Shown: one piece after another, positions 1 through 6,881 of the stretch | Position numbering within the stretch: position 1 is the stretch's first letter | Layout: every line of letters starts with the position of its first letter | Source: a virus | DNA length: 64,000 bases | Strand: one strand, 5' to 3' | IMG/VR virus record: IMGVR_UViG_3300027754_000065 | Location: 1-64,000 of that record | Notes under the pieces: model-generated | The model's database searches: none | What the model saw: the letters and a program-made list of their open reading frames with translations, nothing else | Told to the model about the DNA's origin: nothing | Program-made: the position numbers and the translations under genes

Positions 1-20
1 GTGTAGAGTTGTAAGTTTAT

Positions 21-96
21 TCCTCGGTAGCACAGCGGTAGTTGCACCTGACTGTTAATCAGGGTGTCGGTAGTTCGATCCTACCCCGGGGAGCCA
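21..96 (+). tRNA. tRNA-Asn (GTT)
   Basis: Full cloverleaf. Acceptor TCCTCGG pairs with CCGGGGA, the anticodon loop CTGTTAA carries GTT, and the T-arm has TTCGATC. The encoded 3' CCA is at 94-96. First gene of the left tRNA cluster, 7 nt before tRNA-Lys. Confidence 0.95.
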
Positions 97-103
97 AGTT
101 TTC

Positions 104-180
104 GGGTCCATAACTCAATTGGTCAGAGTATCAGACTTTTAATCTGAGAGTTCCCGGTTCGAGTCCGGGTGGACCCACCA
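104..180 (+). tRNA. tRNA-Lys (TTT)
   Basis: Acceptor GGGTCCA/TGGACCC pairs perfectly, the loop CTTTTAA gives anticodon TTT, the T-loop is TTCGAGT, and CCA is encoded. Confidence 0.96.
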
Positions 181-187
181 AGACAAT

Positions 188-261
188 TGGGGTATGATGT
201 AATGGTAGCATACCGGATTTTGATTCCGTTCGTTGGGGTTCGAATCCCTATACCCCTGCCA
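188..261 (+). tRNA. tRNA-Gln (TTG)
   Basis: Acceptor TGGGGTA aligns with TACCCCT, leaving a U1-U72 mismatch where bacterial tRNA-Gln normally has U1-A72. The loop TTTTGAT gives anticodon TTG; discriminator G and CCA are encoded. GlnRS favours a weak first pair, so the mismatch is probably tolerated (inference). Confidence 0.93.
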
Positions 262-352
262 AGTTGATGATTTAGACATTAGACTGAGTGCGCTAGCAAA
301 TGTCCAATCAGGTGTAAAGCCTGTCAGTATATGCACCGTTAGCGCAATTTCT

Positions 353-390
353 AGGTTAGAGTGATAAATACTTTATCAAAGGACTAACCT
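353..390 (+). promoter_or_regulatory. Nested hairpin with late-promoter motif in front of the HNH start codon
   Basis: Outer stem AGGTTAG (353-359) pairs with CTAACCT (384-390), directly touching the ATG at 391. Inner stem TGATAAA (362-368) pairs with TTTATCA (372-378). The ribosome site AAGGA (379-383) lies between the two 3' arms. The late-promoter motif ATAAATACT (364-372) is inside the hairpin. Transcripts reading in from upstream should hide the ribosome site, whereas one started from the internal late promoter lacks the 5' arms. This is the arrangement known for T4 I-TevI and mobE. Confidence 0.7.
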
Positions 391-819
391 ATGCCGAAAA
401 AGAACTGCTTAAACTGCGATACCAAATTTATGTGGCACCCCTCTCAAAGTAAGGGCAAATATTGCTGTAATGAATGTGGTATACAACATGTATTAAAAGA
501 AAAGATTGAAAGTGGTATTTACACTAAGTCAAACGCACTTTCATATTTTAGAAGATTCACCGAGTACAAATGTACTGAATGTGGTATATCTGAATATAAC
601 GGCAAGCCGATACGACTTCAGATTGACCACATTGACGGAAACAACAAAAACGATAGACTAGAAAATTATCGTTATCTTTGTCCTAATTGTCATACTCAAA
701 CTGAAACTTGGGGTGTCAAGAATGCTAGCGACGAGGGCAAACAAAGAATTAAAGAGGCTGCTAAGTTGGGCAATGACATTCGTAATGGTAGAATGCCCAT
801 TGGCAGTAGATTGAGTTAG
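391..819 (+). CDS. HNH homing endonuclease
   Basis: 142 aa. N-terminal zinc-ribbon-like cysteines (C6, C9, C25, C26, C29) precede a second CxxC (KCTEC). The HNH core follows, with the DHIDGNN signature, a central Asn and CPNCH. HNH proteins of this size are free-standing DNA endonucleases that nick or cleave phage DNA and copy themselves into the cut site. It sits in the tRNA cluster and its stop codon shares one base with tRNA-Asp. Expression is probably restricted to late infection by the 5' hairpin. The family call is firm; the target site is unknown. Confidence 0.9.
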   Translation: MPKKNCLNCDTKFMWHPSQSKGKYCCNECGIQHVLKEKIESGIYTKSNALSYFRRFTEYKCTECGISEYNGKPIRLQIDHIDGNNKNDRLENYRYLCPNCHTQTETWGVKNASDEGKQRIKEAAKLGNDIRNGRMPIGSRLS

Positions 820-893
820 GTCTCAAAGTGTTCATGGACGCACATCAGCCTGTCACGCTGAAAGAAGGGGATCGTTACCCCTTGGGACCGCCA
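819..893 (+). tRNA. tRNA-Asp (GTC)
   Basis: Acceptor GGTCTCA/TGGGACC with one G-U pair. Anticodon stem TCAGC/GCTGA, loop CTGTCAC with anticodon GTC, encoded CCA. The T-loop reads ATCGTTA, so the usual T54-A58 pair is replaced by A54-T58, which is atypical. Starts on the last base of the HNH stop codon. Confidence 0.8.
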
Positions 894-936
894 AATCATG
901 CATGATGGTTCAAGTCCCCTACGGTGCGCCAAATAT

Positions 937-1001
937 AGTGCGGTGCCAACGTAGTCCAATAGAACGGATTGCAGTGGGTGCGAACCCCACCCGCACTTCC
1001 A
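937..1001 (+). tRNA. Degenerate 65-nt tRNA-like element
   Basis: Acceptor AGTGCGG/CCGCACT pairs perfectly, the T-arm GTGGG-TGCGAAC-CCCAC is perfect, and CCA is encoded. Only 28 nt separate positions 9 and 49, so there is no normal D-arm. The possible anticodon stem AGTCC/GGATT closes an 8-nt loop (AATAGAAC), so no anticodon is assigned. Either a decayed tRNA or a tRNA mimic. Confidence 0.5.
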
Positions 1002-1030
1002 AATAATATTTTCCGCGTATAGATAAAATA

Positions 1031-1037
1031 ATAAATA
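1031..1037 (+). promoter_or_regulatory. Late-promoter-like motif ATAAATA
   Basis: ATAAATA lies 26 nt before the methyltransferase ATG in an AT-rich gap after the tRNA cluster. It matches the core of the T4 late promoter; weak on its own. Confidence 0.4.
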
Positions 1038-1063
1038 TTTTTCTAATCGCGGTAAATGATTAA

Positions 1064-1597
1064 ATGCATAATCAAAAATTTTTAAATGAATATTTTTCTA
1101 AACATTGGGTATCAGGTGACTCAAGAGGATTGACTAGCCCTGCAAGAATATCAACTTTCATCAATGATGATGAATGGTTGTTAGATGTAGGATGTGGGGC
1201 TAATCCTTTTAAGTCCTTAGTAAAAAATGTTATAGGTATAGATCCTGCGTTTGCTCAGGCTGACTATAAATGTACCATAGAAGAATATGAACCAAATAGG
1301 TTGTTTGATGTTGCTACTTGCTTAGGTAGTATTAATTTCGGCACTAGTGAAATCATTGAACGCCAAATTGAAAAAGTAGTAAGTTGTTTAACTCCTTCAT
1401 CAAGAATATATTGGAGATTAAATCCAGGTCGTCGTGACCACGATAATAAACAGTGTTTAGATATTCCTTTTTTCCCATGGACATTTGATAAATTAAATGT
1501 ATTTGCCAAAAAGCACAATTATGTTCAAACAGTAGAAAAAATAGATGAACATTTAACAAGGCCTAGATTGTATGCAGAATGGCATAGAACTTCCTAA
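1064..1597 (+). CDS. SAM-dependent methyltransferase-like protein
   Basis: 177 aa. Class I methyltransferase motif I is visible as LLDVGCG near residues 39-45, followed by an acidic strand end (GIDP) and a later ATCLGS segment matching motif IV spacing. The length suits a minimal Rossmann methyltransferase with no extra recognition domain. The substrate cannot be read from sequence; glycan or small-molecule methylation is as likely as nucleic acid. The 3' end overlaps the next gene by 26 nt, implying co-translation. Confidence 0.65.
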   Translation: MHNQKFLNEYFSKHWVSGDSRGLTSPARISTFINDDEWLLDVGCGANPFKSLVKNVIGIDPAFAQADYKCTIEEYEPNRLFDVATCLGSINFGTSEIIERQIEKVVSCLTPSSRIYWRLNPGRRDHDNKQCLDIPFFPWTFDKLNVFAKKHNYVQTVEKIDEHLTRPRLYAEWHRTS

Positions 1598-2162
1598 AAG
1601 AATATTTTTTACTGGTGTGCCTGGAAGTCGGTGGAGCGGAATAGCGCAGACTATTGAAAGTCTTGATGGATTTAATATTAGTGATCGCACCTCTGAGAGA
1701 GAATATAGTCATAATGGATTTAGTGGACATAAGGGTGCATACTTTGGGCGACACATGGAATTCGATGCAATACTTGATGCTGAGTATATAGATCAAGCAT
1801 GGTCGAGTTTAGATGGTACAAGGCTAATCAAAAGTCATAATTGGGCATATATCTTAGATGACGTAAAAACATTTTTTCCTAATGATTGGATAATGTTAAT
1901 TTATAGACCAGACATGTCTAGTTATGCTTGGTGGCATGAAGCAGGTGGATTTAATATTAAATATCCCGATTACACTTGGTATAAAAATAGTACCAATATG
2001 TTAGGGGAGATAAGTAATCAGAATTCTCATATATTAGAATTTGCATATAAACATAATCTAACTTGGAATTATTTTACAACAAGTTGGATTGAATATAACT
2101 TTAATCAAACTATAGAGATAAAAAACAAATGGTCAGATGTTTTAGTAACATTGTTAAAATAA
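1572..2162 (+). CDS. Uncharacterised phage protein with P-loop-like N-terminus
   Basis: 196 aa, not assigned to a family. The N-terminus places a beta-strand (RIFFTG) before a glycine-rich turn (GVPGSRWSG), reminiscent of the PAPS-binding loop of sulfotransferases. Trp/Tyr-rich C-terminal half. It overlaps both neighbours (26 and 34 nt), so the three genes form one translational unit. A sulfotransferase-like role in surface-glycan modification is only a guess. Confidence 0.55.
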   Translation: MQNGIELPKRIFFTGVPGSRWSGIAQTIESLDGFNISDRTSEREYSHNGFSGHKGAYFGRHMEFDAILDAEYIDQAWSSLDGTRLIKSHNWAYILDDVKTFFPNDWIMLIYRPDMSSYAWWHEAGGFNIKYPDYTWYKNSTNMLGEISNQNSHILEFAYKHNLTWNYFTTSWIEYNFNQTIEIKNKWSDVLVTLLK

Positions 2163-3097
2163 TTGTATTAACTTGTTTGTCGGTATCAGCATATGCTTGG
2201 GAGCCTACAAAACCAATAAATGTTCTTGTAGGGTTTGCACCTGGGTCGGGTAATGAAATTAGTTTTAGGGGTGTTAGTAGTATATTAGAAAAGTTAAATC
2301 CTAAAATTAATTTTGTTATTGAAAATAAGCCAGGTGCAGATGGTGTAGTGGCCATGAATGAATTCATCAAAAAACCCGCAGATGGCTATAATATCTATGT
2401 GCCTAGTCATCAAGGAATTTGGGTCACTAGTGAATTCTTCAATAAACCAGCTGTAAAATATACATTAGATGATTTTGAATATGTAGTTACTATTGCTAAA
2501 AGCCCGCTAGCTATTATTGCTTATAGTGGTAGCACCGTTAATAGTGTGCCTGAATTATTAGAAAGAATTAAAAATACTGACAAACCTATTACTTTTGCTG
2601 CTGGTAGCGGTGCTCATAAATTAGCATTTGAATATATGTCCACAAAGGTCAAAGTTAGTGAATTAGTAAAGACTGTGGGATATAAAGGCCCTGCTCAAGC
2701 CGCACAAGACGTTGCCGGAGGTCATGTTGAGTTTGGTATTGTCCCTACTGCGGTAGCCGCTACATTGTTATCTAGTGGAAAAATTAAATTCATTAGTATA
2801 TGCGGAGAAAAACCTTTAGTAGGAATTGATGCTCCGTTGATGAATCGATGGGTGCCGGGAATGAATGTATATGCAGCTTGGGGTATCATATTGCCCAAAG
2901 GCACTGATCAGGACATAGTTAAATGGTATGTGGGAAACTTTTCTCGTACAATACGATCTGTTGAAGCCAAAAAGTTTTTTGATCAAAATTATATGTTTAT
3001 AGAAGAAAGAGAATTAACACCTGCTGGTTTTAAAAATAGTATGACTCAACTAAGAGAACAATGGGTTCCTATATTACAAAATTTTAAAATCGACTGA
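2129..3097 (+). CDS. TctC/Bug-family periplasmic solute-binding protein
   Basis: 322 aa. An N-terminal signal peptide (hydrophobic IVKIIVLTCLSV, AYA cleavage site near residue 23) leads into the Bug fold: KPINVLVGFAPGSGNE, VIENKPGADG, the PADGY motif and the GTDQDIV helix. Bug/TctC proteins bind small carboxylates in the periplasm and deliver them to tripartite tricarboxylate transporters. No TctA/TctB genes are nearby, so it would have to work with host membrane subunits or act alone. Full length with no frameshift. The family is strongly expanded in betaproteobacteria, suggesting host origin. Confidence 0.88.
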   Translation: MVRCFSNIVKIIVLTCLSVSAYAWEPTKPINVLVGFAPGSGNEISFRGVSSILEKLNPKINFVIENKPGADGVVAMNEFIKKPADGYNIYVPSHQGIWVTSEFFNKPAVKYTLDDFEYVVTIAKSPLAIIAYSGSTVNSVPELLERIKNTDKPITFAAGSGAHKLAFEYMSTKVKVSELVKTVGYKGPAQAAQDVAGGHVEFGIVPTAVAATLLSSGKIKFISICGEKPLVGIDAPLMNRWVPGMNVYAAWGIILPKGTDQDIVKWYVGNFSRTIRSVEAKKFFDQNYMFIEERELTPAGFKNSMTQLREQWVPILQNFKID

Positions 3098-3970
3098 ATA
3101 TGCATTTGGGCACTGAATTTGTACCCATTCTGTTAATTTTGATAACCAATCACCTAGAATAAAAACTTCATATGGTTCGCCAAATGTTTCTTCGATTACC
3201 TGTAAATTTCTAAAGTAGTAGTTTGAAATAATTTCGGGATCGATTGGTTTTTCCATATTTAAAAGTTGACAAAATTCTTCTGAGTTATTAACTGGGTCTA
3301 AGTAGAGATTATCTATATTATATGGAATCCATTTACCAGTGTTATTTTGAACGAAGGTATTATAATAATTATATTTTTTTAAAAAAAAATTCTTAACAAA
3401 ATCCGTGGAATTATTAAATAAATTTGACATGGCTAAAATTTCAAATGAATAATAATAATTTCTATTAGCAAATATGCTATCAAGTATTTTATTTCTAGCA
3501 GCTATATCGAATTTAGAGGTATACGTTGAAATTTGTTCTCTAATAAAAATCTCTTTATTTTCACACTCTTGTATGAGAACCCATCTTTTTATCCATAGTA
3601 ATAAATAAAAAAGGGGAGTTAATTGATTACTATATACTCTAATTATCTTAAGTCTAGGTAATCTATATATTGTATCTAAATGCGCTTGATTAAAATAACT
3701 AAAAAAATGAATAGGTGCTACTAAATTTTTTTCATTATAATGTAAATCTATATTTTCTAATGTATTGTCGGTAGTAACTAGTAAATCTTGCATGAATTGG
3801 TTTTTTGTATTTAAATTCCATTTTGCAAATGGATTTTCTAAATCATAGGTATTGGTAATAGGATTAATTTTATATTCTAATGGATAAAAATCACTATCTT
3901 TAGAGATTTGAGAGCATAAAAAATCTCCTCCTGATCCGCCATTAAATGCAAGTAAATAGATATTGTTCAT
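3074..3970 (-). CDS. Tandem paralogue A, uncharacterised (GGSGGDF N-terminus)
   Basis: 298 aa. Begins MNNIYLLAF then a glycine loop GGSGGDFLCSQISKD, resembling a phosphate-binding loop, and ends in a conserved block (NNSEEFCQL, IEETFGEPYEVFILGDW). The neighbour at 3988 has the same head and tail with a diverged middle. Convergent with the TctC-like gene, overlapping its 3' end by 24 nt. Function unknown. Confidence 0.75.
   Translation of the reverse strand: MNNIYLLAFNGGSGGDFLCSQISKDSDFYPLEYKINPITNTYDLENPFAKWNLNTKNQFMQDLLVTTDNTLENIDLHYNEKNLVAPIHFFSYFNQAHLDTIYRLPRLKIIRVYSNQLTPLFYLLLWIKRWVLIQECENKEIFIREQISTYTSKFDIAARNKILDSIFANRNYYYSFEILAMSNLFNNSTDFVKNFFLKKYNYYNTFVQNNTGKWIPYNIDNLYLDPVNNSEEFCQLLNMEKPIDPEIISNYYFRNLQVIEETFGEPYEVFILGDWLSKLTEWVQIQCPNAYSVDFKIL
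3133..3209. repeat. Direct repeat, copy 1 of 2 (partner 4038-4114)
   Basis: 77 nt with one mismatch against 4038-4114, both within the C-terminal coding part of the paralogues. Identity here greatly exceeds that in the gene middles, which suggests gene conversion or selection on this domain. Confidence 0.9.
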
Positions 3971-3987
3971 TGATTTTCCTATAAAAA

Positions 3988-4869
3988 TTAAAAATTAATT
4001 GAATATGAATTTGGACATTTAAGTTCAATCCATTTTTTTAATTTTGATAACCAATCACCGAGAATAAAAACTTCATATGGTTCGCCAAATGTTTCTTCGA
4101 TTACCTGTAAATTTTTGGAATAATATGATGCAATAATTTCGGGATTAATTGGTTTTTCCATGTTGAACAGTTGACAAAATTCTTTTGAGTTATTAACTGG
4201 GTCTAGATAGAGATTATCTATATTATATGGAATCCAATCTTTAGATACGGTGTGAGGATTAGGAAAGGAAAAAATAAAACAATAATATCTATAAAACCTT
4301 TCAATGCAATCTATGGCATTACCAAGTAATCTAGTTGCGGCTATTAGTTCAAAATCATATACAAAATTTCTATTTGCCAATATATTATCTGCTATTTTAT
4401 CTCTAAAGAATTTAGCATATGCATCATTGGGTAAGCTACTAGCACCTGTTACCTTTCTTAAAAAAGTCTCTTTATCTATAAAGTGCTTCGGGCCAGACAA
4501 TCTTTTTATCCAATATAACAAATAGAAAAGGGGAAAAAATTGTTTAGTGTATAGGTGAACTCCTTTAAGCCTAGGCAATTTAATTTCACTAAGATTACCG
4601 AAAAAATGAGTAGGTGCTACTAAATCTTTTTCATTATAATATAATTCTATTTCTTTTAACATAACATCAGAAATTTCTAAAACCTTAAATTTATGATGAG
4701 ATTTTAGGTCAATATTCCATTTTAAAAATGGATTCTCTAACTCACATGTATTAGTCGCAGTATTCATGCTTGATTCTAATGGATAAAAATTAATGTCTTT
4801 AGAAATTTGAGAGCATAAAAAATCACCACCACCGCCACCTGGAAACGTAACTAAATAAATATTGTTCAT
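3988..4869 (-). CDS. Tandem paralogue B, uncharacterised (GGGGGDF N-terminus)
   Basis: 293 aa. Same architecture as the 3074 gene: MNNIYLVTF, glycine loop PGGGGGDFLCSQISKD, variable centre, near-identical C-terminal block with DWLSKL. Transcribed first of the pair. The late-promoter motif TATAAATA lies 7 nt before its ATG and no Shine-Dalgarno is visible. A kinase or sulfotransferase-type P-loop is possible but untested. Confidence 0.75.
   Translation of the reverse strand: MNNIYLVTFPGGGGGDFLCSQISKDINFYPLESSMNTATNTCELENPFLKWNIDLKSHHKFKVLEISDVMLKEIELYYNEKDLVAPTHFFGNLSEIKLPRLKGVHLYTKQFFPLFYLLYWIKRLSGPKHFIDKETFLRKVTGASSLPNDAYAKFFRDKIADNILANRNFVYDFELIAATRLLGNAIDCIERFYRYYCFIFSFPNPHTVSKDWIPYNIDNLYLDPVNNSKEFCQLFNMEKPINPEIIASYYSKNLQVIEETFGEPYEVFILGDWLSKLKKWIELKCPNSYSINF
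4038..4114. repeat. Direct repeat, copy 2 of 2 (partner 3133-3209)
   Basis: See copy 1. The single difference is CCTAG versus CCGAG. Confidence 0.9.
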
Positions 4870-4876
4870 ATATTGT

Positions 4877-4884
4877 TATTTATA
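4877..4884 (-). promoter_or_regulatory. Late promoter TATAAATA for paralogue B
   Basis: Exact T4 late-promoter octamer on the minus strand, 7 nt before the ATG at 4869. Initiation at the usual distance would leave almost no leader. Confidence 0.65.
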
Positions 4885-4918
4885 CAACGCCATTGTAGAT
4901 ATGATATTGCCGCATTGC

Positions 4919-4927
4919 ATAAATACT
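4919..4927 (+). promoter_or_regulatory. Late promoter ATAAATACT for the 4930 gene
   Basis: ATAAATACT ends 2 nt before the ATG at 4930, so the transcript should begin at or within the start codon. Diverges from the motif at 4877-4884. Confidence 0.65.
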
Positions 4928-4929
4928 AG

Positions 4930-5559
4930 ATGCGTTATCATCAATTATTAGTTGAAAAGGTTCTTAATCTACATACTCCTGAACAAAAAATGAAGTATGC
5001 GGATAAGATATGGGATATGCTTCAGCGTAGTTATAAAAAGATTGGCGGCTTTAAAAGCGCTAATAGTGCTGAAGAATTAGCAAATGATTTAGGTTATTGG
5101 AAAGTAGTTCGCCGTGGTGATCATATAACTGCATTAGGTGTTTATAAACAAGTATCTAATACGGATAATTTTAAAATGATTGCTAGTGCTACTGAAACAG
5201 AACTTAATCCTGAAGGTGAATATAAAGCCACTGCACAAGGATTAAAAGATTATAACATGCTCAAAAAAGATGACATTAAAACAAAAAGAGCATGGGCAGA
5301 AGTAAGCGGACCTGCTGAAAAATTAATGCTTAAAGCAGGCGCAAAACCAATTGACAATAAATATGCTGAGTTTTTAACTGGTAAAAAGATATTAGATTTA
5401 AATCCTGATGGATATCATTATACTAGATTAATTCAGGGCGAACCGCATGAAAAGATAATAGTTGGATTTGTCAAATTAAGTCCAAATGGTAAAGAAAAAT
5501 TATCTAATTTAGGCTTTGATTTAAAGCATCTTCCTGACAATATCGTATCCAAAATTTGA
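4930..5559 (+). CDS. Phage protein with capsid-targeting-like N-terminus
   Basis: 209 aa. The first residues (MRYHQLLVE) match the short amphipathic, L-x-E-ending peptide shared by eight proteins in this window and resembling T4 capsid-targeting sequences. The rest (KYADKIWDMLQRSYKKIGG, WKVVRRGDHITALGVYK, AEVSGPAEK) has the strand order of a GNAT-like acyltransferase fold, but no acetyl-CoA loop is obvious. Late promoter immediately upstream. Read as a late, possibly virion-packaged protein; enzymatic role uncertain. Confidence 0.7.
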   Translation: MRYHQLLVEKVLNLHTPEQKMKYADKIWDMLQRSYKKIGGFKSANSAEELANDLGYWKVVRRGDHITALGVYKQVSNTDNFKMIASATETELNPEGEYKATAQGLKDYNMLKKDDIKTKRAWAEVSGPAEKLMLKAGAKPIDNKYAEFLTGKKILDLNPDGYHYTRLIQGEPHEKIIVGFVKLSPNGKEKLSNLGFDLKHLPDNIVSKI

Positions 5560-5584
5560 CAAATATTCTATAGTTTGCTATACT
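5556..5584 (+). promoter_or_regulatory. Sigma70 promoter for the esterase gene
   Basis: TTGACA (5556-5561), 17-bp spacer, TATACT (5579-5584). The -35 overlaps the stop codon of the upstream gene. Confidence 0.8.
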
Positions 5585-5615
5585 ATAGTTCAGACAGTGA
5601 CTTTTGGGCGTCAAT

Positions 5616-6191
5616 ATGATAGTTTACTTACATGGTTTTGCGAGTTCAGGCACTAGTGATAAGGTCACCGCTCTCAGAAAACGGTTCGGTGACGATAAGG
5701 TAATCGCACCCGATCTGCCCTTTGACCCCGATCTAGTGGGTGAGTTGGTCGACGGTATTGTCTGTGACTTTATGAAATCCCGAGAACCAAACGAAAAATT
5801 GGTATTCGTTGGTACTAGTCTAGGAGCATTTTACGCAAATTATTTCGGTCACTTGTATGACAGTTGTGCTGTGTTAGTTAATCCTAGTTCTACCCCCAGC
5901 GAGACTCTTAAGGAGAAGTTAGGACCAAACAAAAACTATTATACTGGTGAAGAATTTCTTGTTTCTATAGCACATTTAGATAAACTAGATAGTATGCGGA
6001 AACATGTCCGTGAAATCTATTCCCCTAGTTTGGTGAGTTTGTTTGTCGCTAAAGATGATGAGGTCATCCCCCATGAATCTATGCTAGAAGGCTTTCCTTA
6101 CGCAACAACAACCATCTTGGAGAACGGTGGTCACAGGTTTACTGAGCATTGGGATCTAGTTCTAGATCGGGTAGAAAGTCTCTTAAAATAA
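5616..6191 (+). CDS. YqiA-like alpha/beta-hydrolase (esterase)
   Basis: 191 aa from the ATG at 5616; an upstream in-frame TTG at 5604 is less likely. Alpha/beta-hydrolase landmarks in order: oxyanion strand IVYLHGFASSG with the SDK following (typical of YqiA/UPF0227), PDLPFDP, nucleophile elbow GTSLGAFYA with Ser, acid in AKDDEVIP and His in NGGHRF, so the triad is complete. YqiA cleaves short acyl esters. In a phage it might remodel host lipids or surface esters (inference). Own sigma70 promoter, so early expression is expected. Confidence 0.8.
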   Translation: MIVYLHGFASSGTSDKVTALRKRFGDDKVIAPDLPFDPDLVGELVDGIVCDFMKSREPNEKLVFVGTSLGAFYANYFGHLYDSCAVLVNPSSTPSETLKEKLGPNKNYYTGEEFLVSIAHLDKLDSMRKHVREIYSPSLVSLFVAKDDEVIPHESMLEGFPYATTTILENGGHRFTEHWDLVLDRVESLLK

Positions 6192-6220
6192 TTGACAAAT
6201 ATGCAGGTGTCGTGTACAAT
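6192..6220 (+). promoter_or_regulatory. Sigma70 promoter for the second tRNA cluster
   Basis: TTGACA (6192-6197), 17 bp, TACAAT (6215-6220), about 43 bp before tRNA-Leu. Confidence 0.8.
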
Positions 6221-6262
6221 GTATACATACACTGAGAAATTAGAAGTTCTTTAAAAATTAAC

Positions 6263-6348
6263 GCCCGGGTGGTGAAATAGGTAGACACAAGAGACTTAAA
6301 ATCTCTCGCTCACAAGGCGTGCCGGTTCGAGTCCGGCCCCGGGCACCA
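6263..6348 (+). tRNA. tRNA-Leu (TAA)
   Basis: 86 nt. Acceptor GCCCGGG/CCCGGGC, anticodon stem AGAGA/TCTCT with loop CTTAAAA, long variable arm, T-loop TTCGAGT, CCA encoded. Confidence 0.96.
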
Positions 6349-6355
6349 AGTATAT

Positions 6356-6433
6356 GCCTCTGTAGCTCAATCGGTTAGTAGCAGCGGCCTCATAAGCCGT
6401 TGGTTGGGGGTTCAAGTCCCTCCGGAGGCACCA
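6356..6433 (+). tRNA. tRNA-Met or tRNA-Ile2 (CAT)
   Basis: 78 nt. Acceptor GCCTCTG pairs with CGGAGGC (one wobble), loop CTCATAA, T-loop TTCAAGT, CCA encoded. The D-arm is slightly enlarged. CAT could be elongator Met or lysidine-modified Ile. Confidence 0.88.
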
Positions 6434-6438
6434 AGATT

Positions 6439-6526
6439 GGAGAGTTGGTAGAGTGGTTAATACAACGGTTTGCTAAACCGTCGCTGAGAAATCGGTGCAT
6501 AGGTTCGAATCCTATACTCTCCGCCA
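6439..6526 (+). tRNA. tRNA-Ser (GCT)
   Basis: 88 nt. Acceptor GGAGAGT/ACTCTCC, anticodon stem ACGGT/ACCGT with loop TTGCTAA, long class II variable arm, CCA encoded. Confidence 0.95.
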
Positions 6527-6786
6527 AGACGTTCCGTCTAATCAACGGATACTCTGACCCAGAGGATATGAAGTACAGTGATATGTACGGGTGGTTCTGA
6601 AGAGTAATATCTTCACATGGTAACATGCGGTTTAACCTAACCGGCGCTGGCAATGCGATAACGATCCCTGTCGAGAGCGGGTGGAGGGCGTGTGTGATGG
6701 TGTGTGGTAAGAACTAATTGTTGTTCTGAGGTCCATATGCTTGATGCGCTATAATTACCGCCGAGGGATGCAGAGCACCTTATTAG
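6527..6786 (+). ncRNA. Gene-free 260-nt stretch with consecutive stem-loops
   Basis: Between two tRNA-Ser genes. Three hairpins follow each other: GAAGA/TCTTC (6599-6614), CATG-GTAA-CATG (6616-6627, GNRA-type loop) and CGGTT/AACCG (6628-6643). A further stem AGAAC/GTTCT lies downstream. No convincing ORF: the only in-frame peptide is about 10 codons (ATG at 6571). Possibly a small structured RNA or decayed tRNA genes. Confidence 0.3.
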
Positions 6787-6876
6787 GGAAGCGTGGCAGA
6801 GAGGCCGATTGCGTTAGTCTTGAAAACTAAAGGCCCTGAAAGGGGTCCGTGAGTTCGAATCTCACCGCTTCCACCA
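6787..6876 (+). tRNA. tRNA-Ser (TGA)
   Basis: 90 nt. Acceptor GGAAGCG/CGCTTCC, anticodon stem TTAGT/ACTAA with loop CTTGAAA, long variable arm, CCA encoded. Confidence 0.95.
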
Positions 6877-6881
6877 ACAGT

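Larger units (their letters stand above)
333..931 (+). pseudogene. Interrupted tRNA gene: 5' part at 333-362, 3' part at about 905-931
   Basis: GCACCGT (333-339) is followed by a tRNA-like D-arm (TAGCGC...GGTTAGAG). ACGGTGC-G-CCA (921-931), preceded by a T-loop TTCAAGT and CCCCT, is its exact 7-bp acceptor complement with CCA end. Between them lie the HNH gene and a complete tRNA-Asp. The 5' side of the T-stem (GATGG) pairs poorly with CCCCT and no clear anticodon arm is visible, so the gene is read as broken by endonuclease insertion. A spliced intron cannot be excluded, but no group I core was recognised. Confidence 0.5.

Noticed and set aside
262-332. Another tRNA in the gap before the split tRNA
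   Set aside because: Hairpins GACATT/AATGTC and CAGG/CCTG exist, but no cloverleaf, T-loop or CCA can be built.
6400-6600. 66-aa ORF across tRNA-Met and tRNA-Ser(GCT)
   Set aside because: Reads straight through two tRNA genes; the remaining unique part is only a few codons.
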